Below are positions 26,311-35,199 of a stretch of 64,000 bases of DNA, piece after piece. The DNA comes from Alistipes communis. Its GTDB lineage: Bacteria; Bacteroidota; Bacteroidia; Bacteroidales; Rikenellaceae. The notes under the pieces were generated by a model that saw nothing but the letters and a program-made list of their open reading frames with translations, did not search any database and had not been told where the DNA came from. The position numbers and the translations under genes are program-made. Each line of letters starts with the position of its first letter. Position 1 is the first letter of the stretch. Where the stretch lies: the NCBI RefSeq assembly GCF_006542665.1, contig NZ_AP019735.1, forward strand, positions 2,232,001 to 2,296,000, in the 5' to 3' direction.

Positions 26311-26907
26311 TCATTTCAGTGTTAGGAAGTTGCGTAGAATCCGGCTGCCCGCCGCCCCGCTCTTTTCGGGGTGGAACTGCGTGCCGAAGAAGTTGTCGCG
26401 TGCGAGTGCCGCGCTGAACCGCATGCCGTAGTCGGTCGCGGCGATCGCGGCGTCGCAGAGCCGCGGCGCGTAGGAGTGGACATAGTAGACGTAGGTCTGC
26501 GCGTCGATTCCCTCGAAGAGCGGCCCGCGCAGCGTGTCGACGGTGTCCCAGCCCATGTGGGGGACTTTGAGCGGCCCGTCGGCCGTACGGTCGGGAAGCC
26601 GCACCACGTCGGTGGGAAAGATGCCCAGACAGGCGGCGTCGCCCTCCTCGCTCGACCGGCAGAGCAGCTGCATCCCGATGCAGATGCCCAGCACGGGGCA
26701 GGTCAGCGCGGGAACGAGCGTGTCGAGCCCCTTTTCCCGAAGTCTGGCCATTGCCGACGACGCTTCGCCCACGCCCGGCAGGATCACCCGCTCGGCTCGG
26801 AGCAGCGTCGCCGGATCGGCGGTGACGGTGAATTCGGCGCCTGCGCGGCGCAGGGCTTCGGCCACGGAGCGCAGGTTGCCCGTGTCGTAATCGATGATCG
26901 CTGTCAT
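26311..26907 (-). CDS. hisH: Imidazole glycerol phosphate synthase glutaminase subunit
   Basis: A 198-aa class I glutamine amidotransferase that supplies ammonia to HisF. The nucleophile Cys is in LGICIGMQLL, and the His-Glu pair is in GTQFHPEKSG. N-terminal YDTGNLRSV is typical. Its ATG overlaps the hisB stop (ATGA at 26904-26907), implying translational coupling. Confidence 0.97.
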   Translation of the reverse strand: MTAIIDYDTGNLRSVAEALRRAGAEFTVTADPATLLRAERVILPGVGEASSAMARLREKGLDTLVPALTCPVLGICIGMQLLCRSSEEGDAACLGIFPTDVVRLPDRTADGPLKVPHMGWDTVDTLRGPLFEGIDAQTYVYYVHSYAPRLCDAAIAATDYGMRFSAALARDNFFGTQFHPEKSGAAGSRILRNFLTLK

Positions 26908-28034
26908 AGGACTCCTTTGCTGCTGGGAATATCGTAGGCGAAGGGGATGCGGGCCACGGCCATGCGCAGCGCCCGTGCGAAGGCCTTGAAGATCGCTTCG
27001 GCTTTGTGGTGCTCGTTGTCGCCGCGGGCGGCGACGTGGAGGTTGCAGCGCGCGGCGCAGGCGAACGAATGAAAGAAGTGACGCAGCATCTCGGTGGGCA
27101 GTTCACCGATGCGTTCGCGGCGGAATTCGGCCTCCCATTCGAAGCCGATGCGGCCCCCGAAGTCGATGAGCGCCATGGCACGGCAGTCGTCCATGGGCAG
27201 GACGAAGCCGTAGCGGGCGATGCCCGCCTTGCTGCCCAGCGCACGGTCGACCGCCTCGCCGAGCACGATGCCGACGTCCTCGACGGTGTGGTGTTCGTCG
27301 ACCCACAGGTCGCCTGTCGCTTCGACCGAGAGTGAGACGCCTCCGTGGTGGGCGATCTGGGCGAGCATGTGGTCGAAGAATCCGATTCCCGAGGCGATGC
27401 GCCCTGCGCCGGAGCGTCCGTCGAGGTCGAGCGTGAGCGTGATTTGCGTCTCGGCCGTGCGGCGCGTGAGGGTGACGCTGCGTTCGCCGCGGCGGATGAA
27501 CTCGGCGATCCGCTCCCACGACGGGGCGACCAGCGCGCAGGCCGCTTCGGCGCCGGCTTCGCGCAGCGCACGGCGGCCCGCCTCCTCGTCGGGGGCGAGC
27601 AGGATGCCCCGCGCCCCGAGATTGCGTGCCAGCAGCATGTCGGTCGGCCGGTCGCCGACGACGTAACTGGCCGCGAGGTCGTAGCTTCCGTCGAGATAGC
27701 GGCCGAACATCCCCGTGCGGGGTTTGCGCGTGGGGGCGTCGTCGGTTTCGAAGGTGCGGTCGATGAGCTGGTCGTCGAAGCGGACGCCTTCGCCTTCGAG
27801 CGTGGCGAGCATCCGTTCGTGGGCGGGCCGGAAGGTCGCTTCGGGGAACGACGGCGTTCCCAGCCCGTCCTGGTTGGTGGCCAGTACCAGTTCGAAATCC
27901 AGTCCCGACAGCGCGCGCAACCCCGAGATGGCGCCCGGTACGAAGCGGAGTTTTTCGAGGCTGTCGACCTGCCGGTCGACGGGCGGTTCGACGATCAGCG
28001 TGCCGTCGCGGTCGATGAAGAGTGCTTTTTTCAT
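26904..28034 (-). CDS. hisB: Bifunctional histidinol-phosphatase / imidazoleglycerol-phosphate dehydratase
   Basis: A 376-aa fusion as in enterobacteria. The HAD phosphatase (about 1-165) starts MKKALFIDRDGTL, with the second block TRKPRTGMF and the third GDRPTDMLLARN. The IGP dehydratase (about 183-376) has the metal-binding repeats FFDHMLAQIAHHGG, DEHHTVEDVG, HFFHSFA and DNEHHKAEAIFKAFARAL. Performs steps 7 and 9 of the pathway. Start overlaps the hisC stop (ATGA) and the stop overlaps hisH. Confidence 0.97.
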   Translation of the reverse strand: MKKALFIDRDGTLIVEPPVDRQVDSLEKLRFVPGAISGLRALSGLDFELVLATNQDGLGTPSFPEATFRPAHERMLATLEGEGVRFDDQLIDRTFETDDAPTRKPRTGMFGRYLDGSYDLAASYVVGDRPTDMLLARNLGARGILLAPDEEAGRRALREAGAEAACALVAPSWERIAEFIRRGERSVTLTRRTAETQITLTLDLDGRSGAGRIASGIGFFDHMLAQIAHHGGVSLSVEATGDLWVDEHHTVEDVGIVLGEAVDRALGSKAGIARYGFVLPMDDCRAMALIDFGGRIGFEWEAEFRRERIGELPTEMLRHFFHSFACAARCNLHVAARGDNEHHKAEAIFKAFARALRMAVARIPFAYDIPSSKGVL

Positions 28035-29065
28035 GGGCGGAAGGTTTTGACGGTTCGGAGCAGGCGGTCGTTCTCGGCGGGCGTTCCCACGGTCAGGCGC
28101 AGACACCCTTCGCATCCCGCTGCGCGCGAGCGGTTGCGGACGATGATGCCCGCTTCGATCAATGCGTCGTAGAGAGCGTCGGGCGCCGGTGTGCGCACCA
28201 GCAGGAAGTTGGTCTGCGAGGGGTAGACCCGCTCTATGCAGGGGCAGGAGGCCAGCTCGCTGGCCAGTCGCCGGCGCTCGCTGCGGATCTCGGCGATCTG
28301 CGGCGTGAGGTCGCGGCCGAGCATCTCCTCGGCGGCCCGCTGCGTGGGGCCGGGAATGTTGTAGGGATATTTGACGCGCGAAAAAAGCGCTGCGACCTCT
28401 CGTGCCGCGAAGGCCAGCCCGATGCGCAGTCCCGCCATGCCCCACGCCTTGGAGAGCGTTTGCAGCACGATCAGGTTCGGGAATTCGTCGAGCCGCGGCA
28501 GGAATCCGGCCCCGTCGGCGAAATCGACGTAGGCTTCGTCGAGGACGACCATGCCGTCGAAGCGGCGCAGCAGCCGTTCGATCTCCGTCGCCGGAAAAGC
28601 GTTGCCCGTGGGGTTGTTGGGCGAGCAGAGCCACAGCAGTTTGCTCCGTTCGTCCGCCGCCGCGAGCAGCCGTTCGACCGGCAGCGAGAAGTCGTCGCCG
28701 AGCGGCACTTCGCGCAGTTCGACGTCGTTGACGGCCGCCGCGACGCGGTACATGCCGTAGGTCGGTGCGATCGAGACCGCGTTGTCGATGCCCGGCCGGC
28801 AGAAGATGCGGTAGGCCAGATCGATCGCCTCGTCGCTGCCACTGCCGATGAAGATACGGTCGGCGGCGATGCCCTTGCGTGCGGCGAGCACTTCCCGCAA
28901 CCGCTGCTGGCGTGGATCGGGATAGCGGTTGACGCCGTTGTCGTAGGGACTTTCGTTGGCGTCGAGCCACACGTCGATGCGTTGGCCGCCGTACTCGTCG
29001 CGTGCGGTGGAGTAGGGGGCGAGCGTGCGGATGTTGGGGCGGACGAGTTCTGCGAGCGGTCTCAT
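28031..29065 (-). CDS. hisC: Histidinol-phosphate aminotransferase
   Basis: A 344-aa fold-type I PLP enzyme (step 8). DANESPYDNGVNRYPDP, GSGSDEAIDLAYRIF, SPNNPTGNAFP and LDEAYVDFA are class I/II aminotransferase blocks. The PLP lysine is in LQTLSKAWGMAGLRIG. The start overlaps the hisD stop by 4 bp (29062-29065). Confidence 0.97.
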   Translation of the reverse strand: MRPLAELVRPNIRTLAPYSTARDEYGGQRIDVWLDANESPYDNGVNRYPDPRQQRLREVLAARKGIAADRIFIGSGSDEAIDLAYRIFCRPGIDNAVSIAPTYGMYRVAAAVNDVELREVPLGDDFSLPVERLLAAADERSKLLWLCSPNNPTGNAFPATEIERLLRRFDGMVVLDEAYVDFADGAGFLPRLDEFPNLIVLQTLSKAWGMAGLRIGLAFAAREVAALFSRVKYPYNIPGPTQRAAEEMLGRDLTPQIAEIRSERRRLASELASCPCIERVYPSQTNFLLVRTPAPDALYDALIEAGIIVRNRSRAAGCEGCLRLTVGTPAENDRLLRTVKTFRP

Positions 29066-30357
29066 CGCACACCTCCTTCCAGCCGGATGCGGACGGCTTC
29101 GGCATGCGCGTCCAGTCCCTCGGCCCGGGCCATGGCGACGACCGTCGGGGCGAGTGCGCGAAGCCCTTCGCGCGTGAGTTCCTGATAGGTGATGCGGCGC
29201 AGGAAGCTGTCGATGTTCACGCCGCTGTACGCGCGGGCGCACCCGCCCGTGGGGAGCGTGTGGTTCGTCCCCGAGGCGTAGTCGCCGGCGCTTTCGGGGG
29301 CATAGTCGCCCACGAAGACGCTGCCGGCCGTCGTGATGCGGCGGGCGGCGGGCCACGGGTCGCGCAGCGAGACGATCAGGTGTTCGGGGGCGTAGGCTTC
29401 GGCGAAGTCGAGCATGTCGTCCTGCGAATCGAATACGACGATCCGGCTTTGCGCGAGCGATTCGCGGAGGATCGCATTGCGGGGACTCACGGCCGTCTGC
29501 CGGCGGAGGGCGTCGTTCACGCGGCGTGCGAACGCGACGGTGCGGCAGACGAGCACCGCCTGACTGTCGGCGCCGTGTTCGGCCTGCGAGAGCAGGTCGG
29601 CGGCCGCGAAGTCGGGCGAGGCTCCTTCGTCGGCGAGCACCAGCACCTCCGACGGTCCGGCCGGAAGGTCGATGGCCGTGCCTTCGGCGCCGACGAGTTG
29701 CTTGGCGCGGGTGACGTAGCGGTTGCCCGGCCCGAAGATCTTGTCGACGCGCGGCACGCTTTCGGTGCCGTAGGCCATGGCGGCGACGGCCTGCGCCCCT
29801 CCGAGCGCGAAGACGCGCCGCACGCCGCACAGCGCGGCGGCGTAGCGGATTTCGGGGGCGATGCTGCCGTCGCGGCCGGCAGGGGTGCAGAGGACGATTT
29901 CGGTGCAGCCGGCGATCGCGGCCGGCACGGCGAGCATGAGCACCGTCGAAAAGAGGGGCGCCGAGCCGCCCGGGACGTAGAGCCCCACGCGGCGGATCGC
30001 CACGGCGCGCTGCGAGCAGCGGACGCCCGGCATGACCTCGACCGCAACGGGGTAGGGCAGTTGTGCGCGGTGGAAGGCTTCGATGTTGGCCTTGGCTGTC
30101 GCCAGCGCCGTTTTCAGTTCGGGCGAGATGCTGCGGGCGGCTTCGTCGAGCTGTGCCTGCGGCAGTTCGAAGCGTTCGGGCGCGAAGCCCTCGATGCGGC
30201 GGGCAATGCGGCGCAGCGCCTCGTCGCCGCCGGTGCGCACCTCGTTCAGAATGGCTGCCACGCGGCGGTCGATCTCGGCGTCGTCGCGGGTGACGCGGGC
30301 CGTCAGCGCAGGCCACGCGTCGCGCGGGGGATTGTCGTAAACTCTGATCGGTTCCAT
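29062..30357 (-). CDS. hisD: Histidinol dehydrogenase
   Basis: A 431-aa zinc enzyme that oxidises histidinol to histidine in two NAD-dependent steps. Diagnostic stretches are VPGGSAPLFSTVLMLAVPA, KIFGPGNRYVTRAKQLV, DLLSQAEHGADSQAVLV (zinc-site Gln/His) and YAPEHLIVSL, NHTLPTGGCARAYSGVN (active-site His). Usual length for the family. 15 bp after hisG. Confidence 0.97.
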   Translation of the reverse strand: MEPIRVYDNPPRDAWPALTARVTRDDAEIDRRVAAILNEVRTGGDEALRRIARRIEGFAPERFELPQAQLDEAARSISPELKTALATAKANIEAFHRAQLPYPVAVEVMPGVRCSQRAVAIRRVGLYVPGGSAPLFSTVLMLAVPAAIAGCTEIVLCTPAGRDGSIAPEIRYAAALCGVRRVFALGGAQAVAAMAYGTESVPRVDKIFGPGNRYVTRAKQLVGAEGTAIDLPAGPSEVLVLADEGASPDFAAADLLSQAEHGADSQAVLVCRTVAFARRVNDALRRQTAVSPRNAILRESLAQSRIVVFDSQDDMLDFAEAYAPEHLIVSLRDPWPAARRITTAGSVFVGDYAPESAGDYASGTNHTLPTGGCARAYSGVNIDSFLRRITYQELTREGLRALAPTVVAMARAEGLDAHAEAVRIRLEGGVR

Positions 30358-30372
30358 ATCGTTCGCTGTTTT

Positions 30373-31224
30373 CTATCGGATCATGTTTTCGAGCGCCAGC
30401 ACCAGAATGCCTTCGGCGCCGATGGCTTTGAGCCGTTCGATGCGCTCCCAGAGCTGCGCCTTGCCGATCACGGCGTGCAGCGAGCACCACCCCTCCTGCG
30501 CCAGCGGCAGGATCGTCGGGCTGCGCATTCCGGGGAGCAGGGCGGTGGCTTCGGCGACCTTTTCGACAGGAAGGTTCATCAGCACGTATTTCATGTCGCG
30601 GCTTTCGCGGATCGATCGGAAGCGGAAGACGAGCTGCTCGGTCTGGCTGCGTTTGTCGGCATCGAGCGACGGGCAGGCGATGAGCGCCGCTTCGGAGCGG
30701 AGAACGGTTTCCACTTCGCGCAGGCCGTTCGAAACGAGCGTCCCGCCCGACGAAACGATGTCGAAGATCGCGTCCGACAGCCCTACGGCCGGTGCGATCT
30801 CCACCGATCCCTCGATGGTGTGGATCTCGGCTTCGATGCCCTGCCGTGCGAAATATCCGCGCAGGATGTTGGGATAGGAGGTTGCGACGCGCCGTCCGCG
30901 GAAGTAGTCGGGGCCCGTGTAGTCGGTCGCGTTGGGGACGGCCAGCGAGAGGCGGCAGGCGCCGAATCCGAGCGGCATCGCCTGTTCGACGTCGTATCCC
31001 TTTTCGGCCACCTCGTTCTGGCCGACGATACCCAGGTCGGCGACGCCCATCGAGACGGCCTGCGGGATGTCGTCGTCGCGCAGGAAGAGCACTTCGAGCG
31101 GAAATCCTTCGGCGCGGGCGATGAGCCTGCGTTTGCCCTCCGCAACGGCGATTCCCGCTTCGAGGAGCAGGCCGAGGCTCTGTTCGTTGAGCCGGCCTTT
31201 GGCTTGAATGGCTATTCTTAACAT
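30373..31224 (-). CDS. hisG: ATP phosphoribosyltransferase, long form
   Basis: A 283-aa enzyme of the first, committed step. The start at 31224 gives MLRIAIQAKGRL, the family N-terminus. The catalytic part is about 1-210, with ADLGIVGQNEV and the PRPP loop EGSVEIAPAVGLSDAIFDIVSSGGTL. The extra C-terminal domain (about 212-283) is the histidine-binding regulatory domain of long HisG, so feedback inhibition by histidine is expected. First structural gene of the his operon; 105 nt separate it from the stop codon of the leader peptide upstream. Confidence 0.97.
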   Translation of the reverse strand: MLRIAIQAKGRLNEQSLGLLLEAGIAVAEGKRRLIARAEGFPLEVLFLRDDDIPQAVSMGVADLGIVGQNEVAEKGYDVEQAMPLGFGACRLSLAVPNATDYTGPDYFRGRRVATSYPNILRGYFARQGIEAEIHTIEGSVEIAPAVGLSDAIFDIVSSGGTLVSNGLREVETVLRSEAALIACPSLDADKRSQTEQLVFRFRSIRESRDMKYVLMNLPVEKVAEATALLPGMRSPTILPLAQEGWCSLHAVIGKAQLWERIERLKAIGAEGILVLALENMIR

Positions 31225-31279
31225 AAGTCGTTTGGTTTGAATTTCCGTTTCAACCGCCCGACCCCGGCGTGCAGACATG

Positions 31280-31309
31280 AAAAAAAGCCCGCCCGCAAGG
31301 GGTGAGCTT
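31280..31309 (-). terminator. his attenuator terminator
   Basis: On the minus strand AGCTCACCC pairs with GGGCGGGCT (one A-C mismatch, one G-U) around a 5-nt loop and is followed by seven T. It lies between the His-rich leader peptide and hisG. Its 5' arm contains CCCCTT, which can instead pair with AAGGGG inside the leader reading frame (31355-31360), the alternative structure expected for attenuation. Confidence 0.85.
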
Positions 31310-31329
31310 CTTTTGTATTTGCCGGAATA

Positions 31330-31404
31330 TCAACGCATATACACGATCGATTCGCCCCTTCGGTGAAAGTGGTGATGATGATGGATATGGTTGAAATTCG
31401 TCAT
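31330..31404 (-). CDS. hisL: his operon leader peptide (attenuator)
   Basis: A 24-codon frame that starts at 31404, 21 nt after the promoter -7 box, and ends at TGA 31330-31332. Seven of residues 6-14 are His (HIHHHHHFH). Such runs make ribosomes stall when charged tRNA-His is scarce. It is followed within 25 nt by a terminator hairpin with a T7 tail, then hisG. The combination of promoter, His run, hairpin and alternative pairing is the classical attenuation layout of enterobacterial his operons, though this sequence is not expected to be homologous to theirs. Direct observation; function inferred. Confidence 0.88.
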   Translation of the reverse strand: MTNFNHIHHHHHFHRRGESIVYMR

Positions 31405-31425
31405 TTTTCGATAACTCGTCTGCCG

Positions 31426-31456
31426 CAAATGTAGGATTTAATTTCCGGAAAACAAA
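31426..31456 (-). promoter_or_regulatory. his operon promoter
   Basis: Minus-strand TTTG (31453-31456), 19 bp, TACATTTG (31426-31433): a full Bacteroidetes consensus just downstream of proA. Transcription would start near 31419, about 15 nt before the hisL start codon. Confidence 0.8.
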
Positions 31457-31495
31457 ATTTCGGGTCGTTTTTTTGTCTGTCGGCCACGGGCGGGG

Positions 31496-32743
31496 CTACG
31501 GCCGCGTCTGCCCGTCGCCGGCGATCAGGTATTTGTAGGAGGTCAGTTCGCGCAGCGCCATCGGCCCGCGCGCGTGGAGTTTCTGCGTACTGATTCCGAT
31601 CTCGGCGCCCATGCCGAACTGCGCGCCGTCGGTGAAGGCCGTCGAGACGTTGGCGTAGACGCAGGCGGCGTCGACTTCGCGCTGGAACGTGCGGATCGCC
31701 TCCGCGTCTTCGGCTATGATCGTCTCGCTGTGCTGCGAGGAGTAGCGGGCGATGTGGGCGAGCGCCTCGTCGAGCGAGGCGACCGTGCGGATCGAAAGGC
31801 GCAGGGAGAGAAACTCCGTCCCGAAGCTCGCTGCGTCGGCCGCACGCAGCAGCGCTGCGGGATAGTTTCCGTGCAACGCCGTCCGTGCCGCTTCGTCGGC
31901 TTGCAGTTCGACCCCTTTTTCGGCCAGCGGACGGCAGAGGCGCGGCAGGTCGGTCAGGCGGTCGCGGTGGACGACGAGCGTGTCGAGCGCGTTGCAGACG
32001 CTTACGCGGCGCGTCTTGGCGTTCAGGACGATCGCCGCGCCCTTTTCCGTGTCGCCCGACCGGTCGAAATAGGCGTGGCAGACGCCGGCGCCCGTTTCGA
32101 TCACCGGTACGCGGGCGTGGTCGCGCACGAAGTCGATCAATCCCCGCCCGCCGCGCGGAATGACCAGATCGACCAGTCCCGTGGCACCGAGCAGCGCGGC
32201 CGTCGCTTCGTGCGTGGGAGGCAGCAGGGCGAGGGTGTTCTCGTCGAAGCCGTGCGCCGCGAGCGTGCGGCGGATCAGCGCGGCGATCGCCGCATTGGAG
32301 TCGCGGGCGTCGCTGCCCCCTTTGAGGATGCAGGCGTTGCCCGACTTGACGCAGAGCGCGAAGACGTCGAACCCCACGTTGGGACGTGCTTCGTAGATGA
32401 CGCCGACGACGCCGAACGGTACCGAGATTTTGCGGATCTCCATGCCGTTGGGGCGCACCGTGCGGTCGAGGATGCGTCCCAGCGGCGACGGAAGCGCCGC
32501 CACGTTGCGCAGGTCGGCGGCGATGCCCAGCAGCCGCCCGCGGTCGAGCAGCAGCCGGTCGTAGGCCGGATCGGCGGGGTTCATCCGGCTGCGGTCGCGG
32601 GCATTGGCCGCCAGCAGCTCCTCCGTGCCGGCCTCCACCGCGTCGGCCAGCGCCAGCAGCAGGCGGTCGATCCGTTCCGAGGCGGTGCGGTTGAGCGCGC
32701 GGGCGGCCTCGCGGGCGCGTCGAAAAGTGTGTTGCGTCTCCAT
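31496..32743 (-). CDS. proA: Gamma-glutamyl phosphate reductase
   Basis: A 415-aa NADPH enzyme of the aldehyde dehydrogenase fold that makes glutamate-5-semialdehyde for proline. Family blocks: SPLGRILDRTVRPNGMEIRKISVPFGVVGVIYEARPNV, CVKSGNACILKGGSDA, and the catalytic Cys in RRVSVCNALDTL. Three bases follow the proB stop. Last gene of the long ilv-thr-pro run; no strong terminator is seen before the his promoter, so some read-through is possible. Confidence 0.97.
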   Translation of the reverse strand: METQHTFRRAREAARALNRTASERIDRLLLALADAVEAGTEELLAANARDRSRMNPADPAYDRLLLDRGRLLGIAADLRNVAALPSPLGRILDRTVRPNGMEIRKISVPFGVVGVIYEARPNVGFDVFALCVKSGNACILKGGSDARDSNAAIAALIRRTLAAHGFDENTLALLPPTHEATAALLGATGLVDLVIPRGGRGLIDFVRDHARVPVIETGAGVCHAYFDRSGDTEKGAAIVLNAKTRRVSVCNALDTLVVHRDRLTDLPRLCRPLAEKGVELQADEAARTALHGNYPAALLRAADAASFGTEFLSLRLSIRTVASLDEALAHIARYSSQHSETIIAEDAEAIRTFQREVDAACVYANVSTAFTDGAQFGMGAEIGISTQKLHARGPMALRELTSYKYLIAGDGQTRP

Positions 32744-32746
32744 GGG

Positions 32747-33862
32747 TCAGTCCAGATAGAGGTAATCGTAGTGTATGAGTGCCCGTGCGCCGCGGCGGCC
32801 GATATTGCGGCGTGCCGTCGTGCTGTCGCAGGAGACCTTGCCGGCGCCGATCGGCCGGCCGTCGGGGGCGACGATGCGCACGATGTCGTCCTTCTCGAAG
32901 ACACCCTCCACGCGGCTCACGCCGACGGGCAGCAGGCTCACGGCGCGCGGGCCGCCGAGCGCATCGAGAGCTTCGCGGGTTACGTGCACCTCCCCTTTGG
33001 CGAATCCTTCCGAGTGGGCGATCCATTTCTTGACGCCCGAGATGGGGTGGGGCGAGGGGAGGAAGCGTGTGCAGAGGGTGCGGCTTCCCTCGGCCAGCAG
33101 GTCGGGCAGGATGCCGTCGCGGCGGCCGTCGGCGATGATCGTCTCGATTCCCTCGGCGGCCACCTTGCGGGCGATGCGGCTCTTGGTGAGCATTCCGCCC
33201 CGTCCGAACGACGACTTCGCGTCGCGGATGCAGTCCGGCAGGTCGCGCTGCCCGGGTGCGATTTCGCGGATCACTTCGACGCCCGGCGCCCCCGGCGTAC
33301 CGTCGCAGATGCCGTCCACGTTGGTCAGCAGGACGAGCGCTTCGGCGCCGATCATCGTCGAGAGCAGCCCCGAAAGTTCGTCGTTGTCGGTGAACATCAA
33401 TTCGGTGACCGCCACCGTGTCGTTCTCGTTGACGATCGGGACGACGCCGTTTTCGAGCATCACGCGGATGCTGTTGCGCTGGTTGAGGTAGTGGCGGCGG
33501 GTCTCGAAATCCTGCTTGGTGGTGAGCACCTGCCCGCAGACGATTCCCCGTGCGTCGAAGAGTTCGTAGTAGCGGCGGATCAGCTTCACCTGCCCGACGG
33601 CCGAGTAGAGCTGGCGGGCCGACACGGCGTCGAGCCGGTGGCCGGCCGCGATCACCCCGCGCCCTGCGGCGACAGCGCCCGACGACACGACGATGACCTC
33701 GACGCCGGCACGGTGCAGGGCTGCGATCTGGTCGGCCAGCGCCGCCATGCGGTCGGTATCGAGCGTGCCGTCGGCGCGGGTCAGCACGTTGCTGCCCACC
33801 TTTACGACGATGCGCCGGAAGCGGCAGCGTGCCGCGTTTGGTGCGATGTCCGGATTCTCCAT
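32747..33862 (-). CDS. proB: Glutamate 5-kinase with PUA domain
   Basis: A 371-aa kinase of the first step of proline synthesis. The amino-acid-kinase domain is about 1-265 (VVKVGSNVLT, VSSGAVAAGRGV, VPIVNENDTVA, LLTNVDGICDGTP). The C-terminal PUA domain is about 285-371 (GEVHVTREALDALGGPRAVSLLPVGVSRVEG, HYDYLYLD). The start (33862) is only 5 nt after the thrC stop, so proBA belongs to the same transcript as the thr genes. Proline feedback inhibition is likely from family knowledge. Confidence 0.97.
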   Translation of the reverse strand: MENPDIAPNAARCRFRRIVVKVGSNVLTRADGTLDTDRMAALADQIAALHRAGVEVIVVSSGAVAAGRGVIAAGHRLDAVSARQLYSAVGQVKLIRRYYELFDARGIVCGQVLTTKQDFETRRHYLNQRNSIRVMLENGVVPIVNENDTVAVTELMFTDNDELSGLLSTMIGAEALVLLTNVDGICDGTPGAPGVEVIREIAPGQRDLPDCIRDAKSSFGRGGMLTKSRIARKVAAEGIETIIADGRRDGILPDLLAEGSRTLCTRFLPSPHPISGVKKWIAHSEGFAKGEVHVTREALDALGGPRAVSLLPVGVSRVEGVFEKDDIVRIVAPDGRPIGAGKVSCDSTTARRNIGRRGARALIHYDYLYLD

Positions 33863-33867
33863 GATGT

Positions 33868-35172
33868 TTATCGGCTGAGCAGATACTCCTTGAACGCTTC
33901 GAACTCGGCGCCGAGCGCGACCGTGCGTTTCTCCCCCTTGACGAACTCCTGCAAGCGCTGCGGAATCTCGACCGGCCGGCCGGTGATGCTTTCCACCGTA
34001 TCGAGGAACTTGGCCGGATGGGCCGTTTCGAGGAAGATGCCCGTTTCGCCGTCGCGCAGTCCGTCGCGCAGCGCACGGTAGCCGCAGGCGCCGTGCGGGT
34101 CGAGCAGGTAGCCCGTGCGGGCGAAAGTGTCGGCCACCGTGGCGCGGATCTGGTCGTCGTCGCAGCGGAACGCCGCGACGTCGGCGCGCAGCGCGTCGAG
34201 CGAACGGCCGTAGAGGTCGAGGATGCGGGCGAAGTTGTTCGGGTCGCCCACGTCCATCGCGTTGGCCAGCGTCGGAACCGACGGCCGGGGGCGGTAGCTG
34301 CCCGTGCGGAGGTATTCGTAAAAGGTGTCGTTGGCGTTGTTGGCGGCGATGAAGCGGTCGACCGGCAGCCCCATGCGTCGGGCGAACAACCCTGCGGTGA
34401 GGTTGCCGAAGTTGCCGCTCGGTACGCTCACCACGATCGGCGAGGTTACGCCCTGTGCGCGCAATTGCGCATAGGCGTGGAAGAAATAGAAGGTCTGGGG
34501 CAGGAACCGCGCCACGTTGATCGAGTTGGCCGATGTGAGCCGCATCCGTCGTTTGAGCTCCGTATCCGCAAAGGCGCTCTTGACCAGCCGTTGGCAGTCG
34601 TCGAACGTGCCTTCGATCTCCAACGCCGTGACGTTGCGTCCCAGAGTCGTGAACTGCTTCTCCTGAATGTCGCTTACGCGCCCTTTGGGGTAGAGCACCA
34701 CCACGTCGATGCCCTCGACGCCGAGAAATCCGTTGGCCACGGCCCCGCCCGTGTCGCCCGACGTGGCGACGAGCACCGTGACGGGGTGTTCGTCGCCGCG
34801 GCCTCCGATGAAGTGGGAGAGAATGCGTGCCATGAAGCGCGCGCCTACGTCCTTGAAGGCCATCGTCGGGCCGTGGAAGAGTTCGAGCGCCCAGATGCCG
34901 TCGTCGACCCGGACAGCCGGAATGTCGAAGCAGAACGTGTCGCGGACGATGCGCCGCAGCGTTTCGGGTTCGATCTCCTCGCCGAAAAAGGCGTCGGCCA
35001 CGCGGCAGGCGATCCGGTGGAGGTCCAGACGGGCGATCCCGTCGAAGAATGCGTCGGGCAGCCGCTCGATCCGTTCGGGCATGTAGAGCCCGTTGTCGGG
35101 CGCCATGCTGGCGACGACCGCCTCGCGGAGCGAGACTTCGGGCGTGCGGCGGTTTGTGCTGTAATATTTCAT
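33868..35172 (-). CDS. thrC: Threonine synthase
   Basis: A 434-aa PLP enzyme converting O-phosphohomoserine to threonine. The PLP Lys is K107 in GPTMAFKDVGARF. SGDTGGAVANGFLG and VPSGNFGNLTAGLFARRMGLP are typical of the short bacterial ThrC group. 27 bp after the phosphoglycerate-mutase-like gene. Confidence 0.97.
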   Translation of the reverse strand: MKYYSTNRRTPEVSLREAVVASMAPDNGLYMPERIERLPDAFFDGIARLDLHRIACRVADAFFGEEIEPETLRRIVRDTFCFDIPAVRVDDGIWALELFHGPTMAFKDVGARFMARILSHFIGGRGDEHPVTVLVATSGDTGGAVANGFLGVEGIDVVVLYPKGRVSDIQEKQFTTLGRNVTALEIEGTFDDCQRLVKSAFADTELKRRMRLTSANSINVARFLPQTFYFFHAYAQLRAQGVTSPIVVSVPSGNFGNLTAGLFARRMGLPVDRFIAANNANDTFYEYLRTGSYRPRPSVPTLANAMDVGDPNNFARILDLYGRSLDALRADVAAFRCDDDQIRATVADTFARTGYLLDPHGACGYRALRDGLRDGETGIFLETAHPAKFLDTVESITGRPVEIPQRLQEFVKGEKRTVALGAEFEAFKEYLLSR

Positions 35173-35199
35173 CGTGTGGAAACTTGTATTTTTCGTCCG

